Below, in pieces: positions 1 through 9,409 of a DNA stretch of 64,000 bases. The notes below the pieces were generated by a model that saw only the letters and a list, made by a program, of their open reading frames with translations, was not told the origin of the DNA and did no database searches. How positions within the stretch are numbered: the stretch's first letter is position 1; each line of letters begins with the position of its first letter. This stretch comes from Collinsella sp. AM33-4BH (GTDB taxonomy: Bacteria; Actinomycetota; Coriobacteriia; Coriobacteriales; Coriobacteriaceae): assembly GCF_003469205.1 (NCBI RefSeq), contig NZ_QSIN01000007.1, forward strand, positions 1 to 64,000, read 5' to 3'. A program made the translations under genes and the position numbers.

Positions 1-48
1 ATGCGGCGCGCTGCGCGCCCCGCACAGGCTAAAGCCTTTAATAAAAAA

Positions 49-69
49 TGCCGCCCCGGGAGGGCGGCG
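49..69 (-). terminator. Rho-independent terminator after the EamA gene
   Basis: A GC-rich hairpin (GCCGCCC / GGGCGGC, 5-nt loop) lies 12 bases past the stop codon of the minus-strand transporter and is followed on that strand by a run rich in T. It fits a simple intrinsic terminator. Confidence 0.8.
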
Positions 70-80
70 CAACAAGTTGT

Positions 81-1064
81 TTACAATTGCGGGCGCGGCT
101 TTCGACGCAAAAAATCGAAGTGAGTCTCGCTCAAGATAATCGACAGGAAGATGAGCGCAAAGCCGGCGAGCAGGCGCGAGGTGAGCGCCTCCCCCATCAG
201 CAGCACCGAGAACAGCACACCCGAAGGCGACTCCATCGAAAGGAGCAGCGAGCCCGTCGAGGCCGGGACATGCGCCAGGCCGACGTTTTGGATGAGCAGA
301 GCCGCGCATGTGCAGCCCACCGAGAGAAACGCCATCGCACTGATAAAGCTCGGCGTCCACACGGACAGAGGCGCTTGGGTCTCGAATAGCAGCGACGTTG
401 CCAGGCTCAGCACGCCGTTGCCCACAAACATCCAAAACGTGATGACGTTGATGTCCATTTTGCGACCGTACTTGGCAGTCACCGCCATCTGGATGGCGAA
501 AAAGGCCGCACCCGCCAGCGTAATGACGTCACCAATGTTGAATTCAACGCTATCGAGTGCGACGAGGCCAATGCCCGCTAGGCACAGCAGCGCGGCACCC
601 AAGTTGTAGCGCGTGAGCTTTTCGCCGCTCAGGAAATAGCTCGCGAACGGCACAAGGATGCAATACGTGCCCGTCAAAAAAGCATTCTTGCCCGCCGTAG
701 TATGTGCCAGACCGACCGTCTGCAACGCATAGGCCGCCCACATGAGCACGCCCATACTCAGGCCAACGATCAGGTTGCGAGCGTTGAGGTGCGCGATGAT
801 GCGCTTGTGGAAGACGGCAAACATGACCAACGCTGCGGGCAGAAAACGTACATAGAGCAGCGCGAACACCGGAATGGTGCCGAGTGCGTCCTTCATAGTG
901 GTAAAGGAGTAGCCCCAGATGACCGCCACCGAAAGGAGCAGAACCTTCCAGAACAGCGGAGAGCGTGCGCCGGCGCCCCGGGGAATACCGCCCGCGCCCA
1001 AATCCTCACGGGCTACTGGGCTATCGGGCAAGTTTTCGATTTCGTTGGCAGCGTATTGGGCCAT
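81..1064 (-). CDS. EamA/DMT-family transporter
   Basis: This is a 327-residue membrane protein of the drug/metabolite transporter superfamily. After a cytoplasmic N-terminus of about 38 residues it has roughly ten hydrophobic segments arranged as two EamA repeats, with the family-like VIWGYSFTTMKDAL near the first helix and a YVRFLPAALVMF segment soon after. The start is supported by GAGGATGTTCC just before the ATG. It sits downstream of the YhgE genes on the same strand but is separated from them by a terminator, so it is probably a single-gene unit. The substrate cannot be read from the sequence; family members export amino acids, metabolites or drugs. Confidence 0.88.
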   Translation of the reverse strand: MAQYAANEIENLPDSPVAREDLGAGGIPRGAGARSPLFWKVLLLSVAVIWGYSFTTMKDALGTIPVFALLYVRFLPAALVMFAVFHKRIIAHLNARNLIVGLSMGVLMWAAYALQTVGLAHTTAGKNAFLTGTYCILVPFASYFLSGEKLTRYNLGAALLCLAGIGLVALDSVEFNIGDVITLAGAAFFAIQMAVTAKYGRKMDINVITFWMFVGNGVLSLATSLLFETQAPLSVWTPSFISAMAFLSVGCTCAALLIQNVGLAHVPASTGSLLLSMESPSGVLFSVLLMGEALTSRLLAGFALIFLSIILSETHFDFLRRKPRPQL

Positions 1065-1135
1065 GGAACATCCTCACACTCAATCTGGGCGTGGTGTCCG
1101 CACGCGTATGGCTGCGTGCCGCCTCATGGTCAAAT

Positions 1136-1170
1136 AAAAACGGGACGCGCCGGACCCCCGGCACGCCCCG
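1136..1170 (-). terminator. Terminator of the YhgE operon
   Basis: An imperfect 13-bp stem (CGGGACGCGCCGG / CCGGCACGCCCCG) is followed on the minus strand by TTTTT. It lies about 95 bp past the stop of the shorter YhgE gene and separates it from the EamA gene. Confidence 0.8.
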
Positions 1171-1265
1171 CTACTGTAGCAACAACCGGTGTTGCATCGC
1201 AATCCAGCATAATAAAGTATCAAACTGGAAGATCTCGATGTTCCGACGGCGTTTACCTGGCTGAA

Positions 1266-3455
1266 CTAGATCAACTTAGTCGACTCCAGCTTTTCGATGA
1301 TCCAGTCGTTGGCTTTGATGACCGGGCGGCGGAAGACGACGCCAAGGGCCAGCGACGGAATCAGGTAGCTCGCCAGAATGCCCAGCTCAATCCAGTACTC
1401 CATATGGTAGGCACCGGCCATGGCAGCGTGCATGGCGTTGATGCCGTGGGTAAACGGCAGGAACGGGTAGATCGCCTGGAACACGGGGCCGGTCATCTCG
1501 ATGGGGAACGTACCGCCTGAACCGCCGACCTGCATGACCAACAGCACGACAGCGAGCGCCTTGCCGATATCGCCAAACGAAACCGTGAGCGTGTAGACGA
1601 TATTGGAGAACACGAGACTCGCGACCCAGCCCGCCAGCACAAACTGCAGCGGGTTGTCGCATTGGATGCCAAAGAACAGGATGTCGCCCGCGCACACGAG
1701 TGTCGCCTGCAGCAGGGCCAGACCTCCAAAGAACAGGTAGCGGCCCAGGTAGATCTCGTGCAGGCGCACGGGGATCAGCTCGTTGATGAGCTCATCGTCA
1801 ACCGATACCTTCATCATGGCCGCCAGCACGATCGAGCCGACCCACAGCGACAGGATCGTATAGAACGGCGCCATGGCCGAACCGTAATTGCGGATCGGAT
1901 AGACCGGCTTGCGGTCGAGCGCGACGGGGCCGGAAAGCGACACGGCCAAACCCTCGGGATCGTTGCCGATCATCGTCTTGATCGTGGCAAGGTCGTCCGA
2001 CATCAGGGCGCCATCGAGCTCGTCCTTAAAGGCGCTGATCTTGTCCGATGCCTCACCCAGCTGATCAGAAGCCTTGTTGACCAGCTTTGCAGCCTTGGAG
2101 AGGCCCTTTGCCAGCGAACCGGATGCGTCGGTCAGACCGCTCACAGCGCTATCCAAGTCACCCGAGATACCGTTCAGGGAATCCAGAACGCCCGAAATGG
2201 TCTTCTTGAGCTCCTTGGCCTTAACCGAGAACGTGGAATCGTAGTCGGACTTGGCTCCCGAGATACCCGCCTTGGCATCGGCGATGGCCTGGTCGACCTC
2301 GGCACGCGAGTTGTTGACCTCCGCCATGCCGTCCGAAAGGGACTTTGCGGTCGCCGTCAGGTCCTTCGCATTGTTGCGGTACTCCACGGCAATTCTGCCC
2401 AGCGACGTCGCAGCGGACTCGAGACCGTCTTTGAGCTTGTCATCACTCACCTGGTCGGCAAGGTTGCGGAGCTGATCGGCCATCGCATCGATATCCTTGG
2501 CGCGCGCATCGAGGGCCGCAGCGGCATCGTTGAGTTGGGACACCGTAAGGTGCACATGCTGGTTTGCGGTGCCCAATGCCTTCGCAAGCTCGGCGGATAC
2601 GTTGTCGAACGAGCCCGCGCTTCCGTCAATCGCCGCGTCAACGACATCGTTGGCGGCCTTGAGCGCTTCCTTGGAATCATTGATGCCGCTCTTGGCGTGC
2701 TCCATCAGCTGCTTCGTCGACTCGTCGACGGTGCCCGTCTGCTTGAGCATGCCGCTCGCCGACGTCAGCGAATCGGACGTGGAGCTCAAAATGCCCGCAA
2801 GCGACGTTGCGCTGGCCTGAACGTCCTGCAGGTCCTGGACCGAATCACCGAGCGCCGAGGACAGATTGGCGATAAAGTTGCTCACCTGGTCGGTGCTCAT
2901 ATAGTCGAGCAGGCTGGACACGGTTTTAAGACCGATGGTCGTGATGGTCTTGGTAAAGGTCTCATTCACCTGGCTCTGGACGGCGCTCGAACCCTTTTCG
3001 GTCACGATCTGGGCGATGGCGTTGGCCTTCTGGTTCTCGTAGAACTCGATATCGGCGTGCTTCACCTCGGTCGAGAAAAGCGTCATCATGTCGGCGCTAA
3101 ACGTTTTAGGGATAACGACGGCAGCGTAGTATGCGCCCGACTTAACGCCCTCAATCGCCTTATCGCGGTCGTTGAGGACGACCCAGTCGAAGTTCTCATT
3201 GCCGCGCAGGGTGGCGGTTACGTTTTCGCCCACGTTGACCTCGACGGGAATCAGATCACTCTCGTAGCCCTCGTCGGTGTTGACCACTGCAATCTTAAGG
3301 TTGCCGGTATTGCCGTAGGGATCCCAGCTGCCGGCGATGTTAAACCATGCATAGAGACACGGAACGATGATCAGGCCCATCACGACGACCATGCCGATCA
3401 CGGAGCGAGACACGTTTTGGACATCACGCTTAAACAGGTGCAGGATGTTCTTCAT
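1266..3455 (-). CDS. YhgE/Pip domain membrane protein (shorter paralogue)
   Basis: This 729-residue protein has the YhgE/Pip layout: one N-terminal membrane helix (about residues 18-38), the family sequence SWDPYGNTGNLKIAVVNTDEG after it, a long extracytoplasmic coiled-coil region rich in Ala, Ser, Asp and Leu (about 190-480), and a C-terminal ABC-2-like bundle of about five helices (about 530-710). Relatives include phage-infection protein and proteins associated with type VII secretion loci; the molecular function is not established. Its ATG directly follows the TAA of the upstream paralogue, and the ribosome binding site GGAGGTGAGG is inside the end of that gene, so the two are translationally coupled and may form a heteromer. 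Confidence 0.9.
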   Translation of the reverse strand: MKNILHLFKRDVQNVSRSVIGMVVVMGLIIVPCLYAWFNIAGSWDPYGNTGNLKIAVVNTDEGYESDLIPVEVNVGENVTATLRGNENFDWVVLNDRDKAIEGVKSGAYYAAVVIPKTFSADMMTLFSTEVKHADIEFYENQKANAIAQIVTEKGSSAVQSQVNETFTKTITTIGLKTVSSLLDYMSTDQVSNFIANLSSALGDSVQDLQDVQASATSLAGILSSTSDSLTSASGMLKQTGTVDESTKQLMEHAKSGINDSKEALKAANDVVDAAIDGSAGSFDNVSAELAKALGTANQHVHLTVSQLNDAAAALDARAKDIDAMADQLRNLADQVSDDKLKDGLESAATSLGRIAVEYRNNAKDLTATAKSLSDGMAEVNNSRAEVDQAIADAKAGISGAKSDYDSTFSVKAKELKKTISGVLDSLNGISGDLDSAVSGLTDASGSLAKGLSKAAKLVNKASDQLGEASDKISAFKDELDGALMSDDLATIKTMIGNDPEGLAVSLSGPVALDRKPVYPIRNYGSAMAPFYTILSLWVGSIVLAAMMKVSVDDELINELIPVRLHEIYLGRYLFFGGLALLQATLVCAGDILFFGIQCDNPLQFVLAGWVASLVFSNIVYTLTVSFGDIGKALAVVLLVMQVGGSGGTFPIEMTGPVFQAIYPFLPFTHGINAMHAAMAGAYHMEYWIELGILASYLIPSLALGVVFRRPVIKANDWIIEKLESTKLI

Positions 3456-6245
3456 TTATGCCTCACCTCCTTTGGAGTGCTTGCCGAGCGGGGTGGTATC
3501 CCCGTCGTTTCCGTTTACGTTGTCAACGCCGTCGGCATCATGAGCTTTACGATGCGCACCGATATGCGGCAGACGGCTCGTGGGCTGTTCGCTGTCCTTG
3601 GTGCCCCGCTCGCTGGCGTTGAGACCAAACATGCGACGAGCGGCAGGAATGGCAGCCGTGTGCTCGCGCATTTCACGGCGAAGATCCTCGTCCGAAAGCG
3701 CCGAGATACGCATCTGGGTATTGAGGCTCGCACGGATGTACTCGATGTTGATGAGCCAGCCACAGATGGCGATAACCGAAATGATCCAGATAACGAGCAG
3801 GATGATCTTGCCGTTATTGTCGATATCGAGCACCGTCGAGAGCACAAAGAGCAGAACCTGCACGCCTACCACGGCGGCAAAACCGCCCTTGATGTAGTAC
3901 GGGTAGCGATGCTCAAACGCCACGGCATGATCGAGCAGCTCGCGACGGTACGAATCCGAATCGAGCATGACGCGCATGGCCGTGCGCAGCGAATAGCGCT
4001 GGCGCGGCAGGTCGTTGGACTCGCAGATCATGAGGCCCGTCGTGGAAAGCTGCTTATCAAAGAGCAGGTTGAGGTTGAGCAGCAACGGGCGCAGCTGCAG
4101 ACCGATAAAGAGCGCGATGATAAGGAACACGCCCAGAATGCACAGGTTGAACAGGTAGTTGAACGAGTACATGCCGCCGACGGTCTCGCGCAGCAGGTTG
4201 ATGCCATAGGTAAAGGGCAGCAGCGGATGCAGCCACTGGAAGAAGCCGGGCATCATCTCGATAGGATACATGCCCGACGAGCCGGGGATCTGCACAATGA
4301 CGAGGATGACGCCAATGGCTTTACCGATATGCTTAAAGGTGGTGGACAGCGCGTAGATGATGTTGACGTAGGCGAACGAGATAGCGATGCCGCCCAGCAC
4401 AAAGAGCAGCGGATTGACGCACTGAACGCCAATGACCAGGTCGCCCACCGTAACGATAATGGCCTGGAACGCGCCCAGGATCACCAGCAGCAGCCAGCGG
4501 CCAAAGTAGCCCTGACGCGCTGTAAAGCTACCGATGCCCTCGCGGTCGACCTCGAGCTTGTAGATGGCGATGAGCACATAGCCGCCTACCCACAGCGCCA
4601 GATTGGTGTAGAAGGGCGCGATGCCCGAGCCAAAGCTCTTGACCGGATAGATTGACTTGGACGTCAGCTCAACCGGAGATGCCATGAAATCTGCCACGTC
4701 ATTGACGTCGACGTCCATGAGGTCGGCTAACTCGCCCATAGACTCAGAGGTCTGCAGCGCCGCGATGTCGTTAGCGGCGGTTGCAAGCTTGTCCTGGACC
4801 TTGGCAAGGGAGACGTCGGTTTGGGCCAAGGTGGTCTTGGCCTGACCGAGCGTGGCATCGAGCTGCGAAAGCGTACCGCGTGCACTTGCAATGGTAGGCG
4901 TGAGGCCAGATACGATTCCCGTCAGATCGCCCGAGACGGCCGCAAAGGAATCGAGCGCGCTCGAGGCCTTCGGCAGCGCGTTTTGACCCAGGTCCGTCTG
5001 GGCCTGGCCAAGGTTGGTCGCACCGGTCTGAATTGCGTTATTGATAGCGTCGCTGGCGCCCGAGACAGCCGCGGCATCATTTGCCATGGCGCTCGACTGC
5101 GCGGACAGACCGTCCTTAACGCTCTGAAGCTTTTCATTCTGCTCTCGAAGCAAATCGATGGTCGCTACAATGCGCGCGTCAATTTCCTTGGAACCCGTCG
5201 ACGTGTCATTGACGAGAATTTCCAAGTGCCCGATAACGGCCTTATTGTGATCGATCGTTGCCTGGAGAGACTCGAGCGAGTTATCGATGCGGGTGGTCGT
5301 AGATGTGACCGTGCCCGTCAACTTGCCGATGGCAGCATTCGCGGAAGCCGACGTCTTGGTGAGCGCAAGGCTGCCTTCCGAGAGCGCCTTGGAGAGCGAG
5401 GCGATGGAGTTACCCGCCGTGGCGCGAGCCTCGCCCAGCAGGTCGTTGCCCTGGGAGATCGCCTGCGTCAGCGACGGCGCCTGACCCTGCAGACCGGCAA
5501 GTGCTGCATCTGCTGAGTCAATGGAACCACTCGTCTTATCGATGGCGGCATTCATGTCGCCAATCGAATCGCGTACCTCGCCCAAGGTATCGGATGCCTC
5601 GGACACCGAGCTTGCCAGCGAATCCTGAGTCTGGGTTGCCTTGTCCTTTAAATCGACTCCGGCATCCTTGGCAATACTGGCAACGGTCTCGCCCACCGTG
5701 GAGACAAACTCCGAGTTGATCTGCTCCTCGATGGTGTTGGCACCGGTATCGGTGACCTTGGGCGCAATGGCGCTCTTCTTCTCATTGGCGTAGTACGTAA
5801 GCTTGGGCTGATGGTAGTTGCCGTCGAGCATCGAGACCAGATTGTCGGAGAAGTTCTTGGGGATTACGATCGCCGCGTAGTATTCCCCGCTCTCGACGCC
5901 CTCTTTGGCATCGGCGGCCGAATCGACGAAGGTCCAGCCCAGCTGATCGTTTTCCTTGAGCTGGTCGACCACCTTATCGCCCGCATTGAGCTCGCCCACT
6001 AGGTCGTTCTGGGTGCCCTGATCGTTGTTGGCGATAGCGATTTTAATGCCCTGGGTGTTTCCATATGGATCCCAGTTAGCCACGATGTTGTACCAAGCGT
6101 ACAGCGAGGGGATAACGCACACGCCCAGGGTAACCACCAAGGCGACGGGGTTCACAAGCAGTCGCTTAATGTCGCGCTTGAATATCGCAAAGGAGACCTT
6201 TGCATCGGATAGTTTGCTGCCGAGACTCACGCTTGGACCATCCAT
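3456..6245 (-). CDS. YhgE/Pip domain membrane protein (longer paralogue)
   Basis: This 929-residue paralogue shares the architecture of its neighbour: an N-terminal helix (about 35-53), a NWDPYGNTQGIKIAIANNDQG segment in two parts, a long coiled-coil extracellular region, and a C-terminal bundle of helices (about 545-730). It then continues for a further 200 residues with two extra membrane helices (about 795-855) and a hydrophilic tail rich in Arg and Asp, which the shorter paralogue lacks. It is first in the two-gene operon. A likely promoter with a palindromic -35 region lies about 95 bp upstream. The pairing of a long and a short copy suggests a two-subunit complex, which is inference. 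Confidence 0.9.
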   Translation of the reverse strand: MDGPSVSLGSKLSDAKVSFAIFKRDIKRLLVNPVALVVTLGVCVIPSLYAWYNIVANWDPYGNTQGIKIAIANNDQGTQNDLVGELNAGDKVVDQLKENDQLGWTFVDSAADAKEGVESGEYYAAIVIPKNFSDNLVSMLDGNYHQPKLTYYANEKKSAIAPKVTDTGANTIEEQINSEFVSTVGETVASIAKDAGVDLKDKATQTQDSLASSVSEASDTLGEVRDSIGDMNAAIDKTSGSIDSADAALAGLQGQAPSLTQAISQGNDLLGEARATAGNSIASLSKALSEGSLALTKTSASANAAIGKLTGTVTSTTTRIDNSLESLQATIDHNKAVIGHLEILVNDTSTGSKEIDARIVATIDLLREQNEKLQSVKDGLSAQSSAMANDAAAVSGASDAINNAIQTGATNLGQAQTDLGQNALPKASSALDSFAAVSGDLTGIVSGLTPTIASARGTLSQLDATLGQAKTTLAQTDVSLAKVQDKLATAANDIAALQTSESMGELADLMDVDVNDVADFMASPVELTSKSIYPVKSFGSGIAPFYTNLALWVGGYVLIAIYKLEVDREGIGSFTARQGYFGRWLLLVILGAFQAIIVTVGDLVIGVQCVNPLLFVLGGIAISFAYVNIIYALSTTFKHIGKAIGVILVIVQIPGSSGMYPIEMMPGFFQWLHPLLPFTYGINLLRETVGGMYSFNYLFNLCILGVFLIIALFIGLQLRPLLLNLNLLFDKQLSTTGLMICESNDLPRQRYSLRTAMRVMLDSDSYRRELLDHAVAFEHRYPYYIKGGFAAVVGVQVLLFVLSTVLDIDNNGKIILLVIWIISVIAICGWLINIEYIRASLNTQMRISALSDEDLRREMREHTAAIPAARRMFGLNASERGTKDSEQPTSRLPHIGAHRKAHDADGVDNVNGNDGDTTPLGKHSKGGEA

Positions 6246-6337
6246 CCTGTCGTTGAATCAAATCGTACTATCAAAAACCATTGTACGTAGGCGCTTTAGC
6301 GTCTCGAAGCACAATGGTATTGAGTTTTGCGGGTAGC

Positions 6338-6366
6338 AATATACTACGAAGATGAGTTAGTGTACA
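6338..6366 (-). promoter_or_regulatory. Promoter with TGTACA operator-like repeat upstream of the YhgE operon
   Basis: On the minus strand TGTACA (6366-6361) and TATATT (6343-6338) are 17 bp apart, a good sigma-70 type spacing. A second TGTACA lies at 6369-6374, giving TGTACA-N2-TGTACA, a fully palindromic site overlapping the -35 box. Binding by a dimeric repressor is a plausible inference. Confidence 0.5.
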
Positions 6367-6496
6367 GTTGTACAGTATCTTTAATATCAGCAGGTCATAA
6401 AACCACAACCCGCACAAATTAGCAATTCAAGTAGTCATTTAAGAACATCCTCAACGACCACCCATAACAACGCCGATGTTTTGTCGCAGACAGCGA

Positions 6497-6636
6497 AAGC
6501 CCGCCAGAGCGAGCAAGGTGCCTTGAAACGAGGCGGCATTGACCTTCTGGTCATGCCGCCGAAGTTGAAAGGCAGATTGCCGCTCTGGCGGGCTTGCAGC
6601 GTCGAGCAGTTACGCGGTTTGGTAAAACCGCGTAAC
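6497..6636. repeat. Nested palindromic element downstream of htpG
   Basis: A 15-bp perfect inverted repeat (AAGCCCGCCAGAGCG at 6497-6511, complement at 6581-6595) encloses a second hairpin (GGCGGCATTGACC / GGTCATGCCGCC, 6532-6560). It is followed by a 12-bp perfect hairpin GTTACGCGGTTT-GGTA-AAACCGCGTAAC (6609-6636) that starts 7 bases past the htpG stop on the minus strand. The 6561-6636 part is repeated behind glmM. The remainder of the 398-bp gap (6246-6643) holds only the YhgE promoter; I see no gene. Confidence 0.75.
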
Positions 6637-6643
6637 TACCTAG

Positions 6644-8668
6644 TTACATAAGCTCACAGACAGCCGCCGCGAAGGCAACGGGGTCCTCGGGGAGGATACC
6701 CTCGACCAGCAGGGCCTGATCGTAGAGCAGGCCGGAGTACTGCTTGATCTTGTCGGCGTCACCTGCCTTCTGGGCAGCGACAAGCTTGTCAAAGACCGGG
6801 TGCTTGGCGTTGAGCTCGAGCACGCGCTGGCTCTTGGGCATGCCGTCGGGCGCACCCTCGGGTCCCTTCTGGAGCACCTTCTCCATCTCGAGCGAAAGCG
6901 GGCCCTCGGTGGTGATGCAAGCGGGGGCATCGGTCAGGCGCGCGGAGACGGCAACTTTCTCGACCTTGTCACCGAGCGCCTCCTTCATAGCGCTAAAGAG
7001 GTCCTCGTTTTCCTTGGTGGCGTCCTCGGCCTCCTTCTTCTCGTCCTCGGTCGCCAGATCAAGATCGCCAGTCGCAACGTTCTTGAGCTCCAGATGACGA
7101 TCCTCGACCTCGGGCTCGGCACCGTCGGCCACGGCCTTTTCGGCAGCCTCGCGGGCGGCGTCGTCCTCGTAGATCTTAGGCATATCGGCGGCAACGTACT
7201 CACTCATAGCCTGGAACGTGAACTCATCCACATCCTGCGTCAGCAACAGCACGTCATAGCCGCGGTCGAGCACGCCCTTTACCACGGGCATCTTGGCCAA
7301 GCGCTCACGCGAATCGCCGGCGGCGTAGTAGATGGCCTTCTGGTCCTCGGGCATACCCTTGGCATACTCGGCCAGGGTAATCATCTTCTGCTCCTTGGCA
7401 GACCAGAACAGCAGCAGGTCGGCGAGCTCATCGGCCTTCATGCCATAGCTCGAGTAGATGCCGTACTTAAGGCCGCGGCCAAAGTTCTCAAAGAACTTCT
7501 CGTAGGCCTCGCGGTCGTTGTCGCGCATATCCTCAAGATCGGCGGTTATCTTCTTTTCCACACGCTTGGCGATGGCCTTGAGCTGACGGTTCTGTTGCAG
7601 CGTCTCACGCGAAATATTGAGCGTCACGTCGGCAGAGTCCACGACACCGCGCACAAAGTTGTAGTAGTCGGGCAGCAGGTCGTCGCACTTCTCCATAATC
7701 AGAACGTTGGAGCTGTAGAGCGCCAGGCCCTTCTCGTAGTCCTTGCTGTACAGATCGAACGGGGCGCGGCCCGGCACAAACAGCAGGGCATCGTACTCGA
7801 GCGTGCCCTCGGCATGAAAGCTGATAGTGCGCGCGGGATCGTCAAAGTCGTGGAACGTGGACTTGTAGAACTCGTCGTAATCCTTCTGCTCAACGTCGGA
7901 GCTGCGCTTTTTCCAGATCGGCGTCATGGAGTTAATGGTCTCGAGCTCCTGATAGTCCTCGTACTCGGGCTTGTAGTCGTCACCAGCGTCCTCGGGCTTG
8001 GGCTTCTGGCGGCTCTTGCTCACCATCATCTGAATCGGGTAGCGCACATAGTTGCTGTACTGCTGAATCAGGCTCTTGAGGCCCCACTCGGTCAGGAAGC
8101 GATCGTAGGTCTCGGCCTCGCCGTCGGCATCGAGCTTCTCGTTCTCGCGCAGCGTCAGGATGACATCGGTACCGTGCTCGGCGCGCTCGCCGTCCTCGAT
8201 GGTGTAGCCCTCAAGACCGTCGGATTCCCACACATGGGCGACATCCTCGCCATAGGCGCGGCTGACGACCTTCACATGGCTGGCGACCATAAAAGCCGAG
8301 TAGAAGCCCACGCCAAACTGACCGATGATGTCGACATCGGAGCCCTGCTGCTCGGCGTTCTCGGTCTTAAACTCCTCGGAGCCGGAGTGGGCGATGGTGC
8401 CCAGGTTGCGCTCGAGCTCCTCAGCGGTCATGCCGATGCCGTTATCCGAAATCGTGATGGTGCGGGCATCCTTATCGAAGGAGACGCGAATGGCCAGGTC
8501 GCCCTGGTCGAGCTTAACGCTCGGATCCTGCAGGCTCTTAAAGTTGAGCTTGTCGACGGCGTCGCTCGCGTTGGAGATAAGCTCGCGCAGGAAGATTTCC
8601 TTATTGGTGTAAATGGAGTTGATCATGAGGTCGAGCAGTTTTTTGCTCTCGGTCTTAAATTGACGCAT
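6644..8668 (-). CDS. htpG: Chaperone HtpG (Hsp90)
   Basis: The 674-residue product is bacterial Hsp90, an ATP-dependent cytosolic chaperone. The N-terminal GHKL ATPase domain shows the expected residues: E29 and N33 in RELISNASDA, D75 in SDNGIGM, and the glycine-rich lid GQFGVGF (116-122). The middle domain includes NISRETLQQNRQLKAI, with the conserved catalytic arginine region. The acidic stretch around 530-560 and the overall length are slightly more than the usual 620-650 residues. The start is supported by AAAGGACTGCAC before the ATG. It appears monocistronic. I saw no CIRCE element (TTAGCACTC-N9-GAGTGCTAA) upstream. Confidence 0.97.
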   Translation of the reverse strand: MRQFKTESKKLLDLMINSIYTNKEIFLRELISNASDAVDKLNFKSLQDPSVKLDQGDLAIRVSFDKDARTITISDNGIGMTAEELERNLGTIAHSGSEEFKTENAEQQGSDVDIIGQFGVGFYSAFMVASHVKVVSRAYGEDVAHVWESDGLEGYTIEDGERAEHGTDVILTLRENEKLDADGEAETYDRFLTEWGLKSLIQQYSNYVRYPIQMMVSKSRQKPKPEDAGDDYKPEYEDYQELETINSMTPIWKKRSSDVEQKDYDEFYKSTFHDFDDPARTISFHAEGTLEYDALLFVPGRAPFDLYSKDYEKGLALYSSNVLIMEKCDDLLPDYYNFVRGVVDSADVTLNISRETLQQNRQLKAIAKRVEKKITADLEDMRDNDREAYEKFFENFGRGLKYGIYSSYGMKADELADLLLFWSAKEQKMITLAEYAKGMPEDQKAIYYAAGDSRERLAKMPVVKGVLDRGYDVLLLTQDVDEFTFQAMSEYVAADMPKIYEDDAAREAAEKAVADGAEPEVEDRHLELKNVATGDLDLATEDEKKEAEDATKENEDLFSAMKEALGDKVEKVAVSARLTDAPACITTEGPLSLEMEKVLQKGPEGAPDGMPKSQRVLELNAKHPVFDKLVAAQKAGDADKIKQYSGLLYDQALLVEGILPEDPVAFAAAVCELM

Positions 8669-8870
8669 GTGCAGTCCTTTCGCGCTACCCCTGCCCGCAA
8701 AAACGGCCCGGTTGCCCGAGCCGCATCGCAGACCTGCTATGTTCAGACTTAGATTTTATAACCCATTAGCGCGCATATATACATACGGAATCGAAAAACT
8801 GTATGTCCGAGCGCTCTGATGCGCCAATTGCCAAGGAGTGTCCCAAACTGCCGGCAGGAAAGGAACGTCC

Positions 8871-9371
8871 CTATCTGCCATCTACGCGCTTGGCCATCCA
8901 GGCATGAGGCTGGCCTTCATCCTCATAGTCCACCGGGGCAATCTGCGTGTAGCCCGCCTTGACATAGAGCGGTAGCACGTATTCCTGAGCATGCAGCTTA
9001 ATGAGCTTGGCACCGGCATCACGCGCGGCGGCATCACTGGCCTCGACAATCTTGCTCGCCAGACCGCGACGGCGCATGCTCGGCAGCACGGCCACGCGCC
9101 CCATAATGTAGGTCTCCCCCGCCGCGACACCTTCGTCCAAGTCGCACGCCGGCGACACCGGAGCCTCTGCGTCAGCCGCGCGCTCAAGCTCTTCGGGAAA
9201 CACGCGCGAGCAACCGGCAAGCTCGCCGTCTACATAGAGCGTCACATGAATGCAGTTCGGATCCTCGTCGATAGCGTCGAACTCATTCTCGTAGCCCTGC
9301 TCGTCCATAAAAACGACGCGGCGCACCAACGCCGCGTCATCAAAGCATCCCGTCTTAAGTTGGATATCCAT
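8871..9371 (-). CDS. GNAT-family N-acetyltransferase
   Basis: This 166-residue protein has the GNAT fold signature: a central YIMGRVAVLPSMRRRGLASKIV segment in which the R-R-x-G-L-A acetyl-CoA pyrophosphate loop (about residues 99-105) is clear, an N-terminal strand pair around VTLYVDGELAGCSRVF, and a C-terminal HAQEYVLPLYVKAGY motif typical of the family. The substrate is unknown. It lies 38 bp after the phosphatase gene of the polysaccharide-control trio on the same strand, so it may be read as the last gene of that operon. The start has AAAGGGCAGC before the ATG. Confidence 0.85.
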   Translation of the reverse strand: MDIQLKTGCFDDAALVRRVVFMDEQGYENEFDAIDEDPNCIHVTLYVDGELAGCSRVFPEELERAADAEAPVSPACDLDEGVAAGETYIMGRVAVLPSMRRRGLASKIVEASDAAARDAGAKLIKLHAQEYVLPLYVKAGYTQIAPVDYEDEGQPHAWMAKRVDGR

Positions 9372-9409
9372 GCTGCCCTTTCATTCAATGCGAACGTTAG
9401 GGACAGATT

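Noticed and set aside
1..48. A gene or element at the left edge
   Set aside because: Only a G/C hairpin (GGCGCGCTGCGCGCC) and A/T-rich bases are visible; too little sequence to interpret.
1662..4655. A 997-codon reading frame antisense to the YhgE genes
   Set aside because: It crosses the junction of two well supported membrane-protein genes on the other strand, has no family features and shows the Arg/His-rich composition of antisense frames in GC-rich DNA.
6800..8752. A 650-codon frame antisense to htpG
   Set aside because: It mirrors htpG in a shadow frame; it is Leu/Val/His-rich without motifs, and htpG is certain.
8669..8870. CIRCE or HspR-type operator before htpG
   Set aside because: I searched for the inverted repeats and found none; htpG control is not visible from the sequence.
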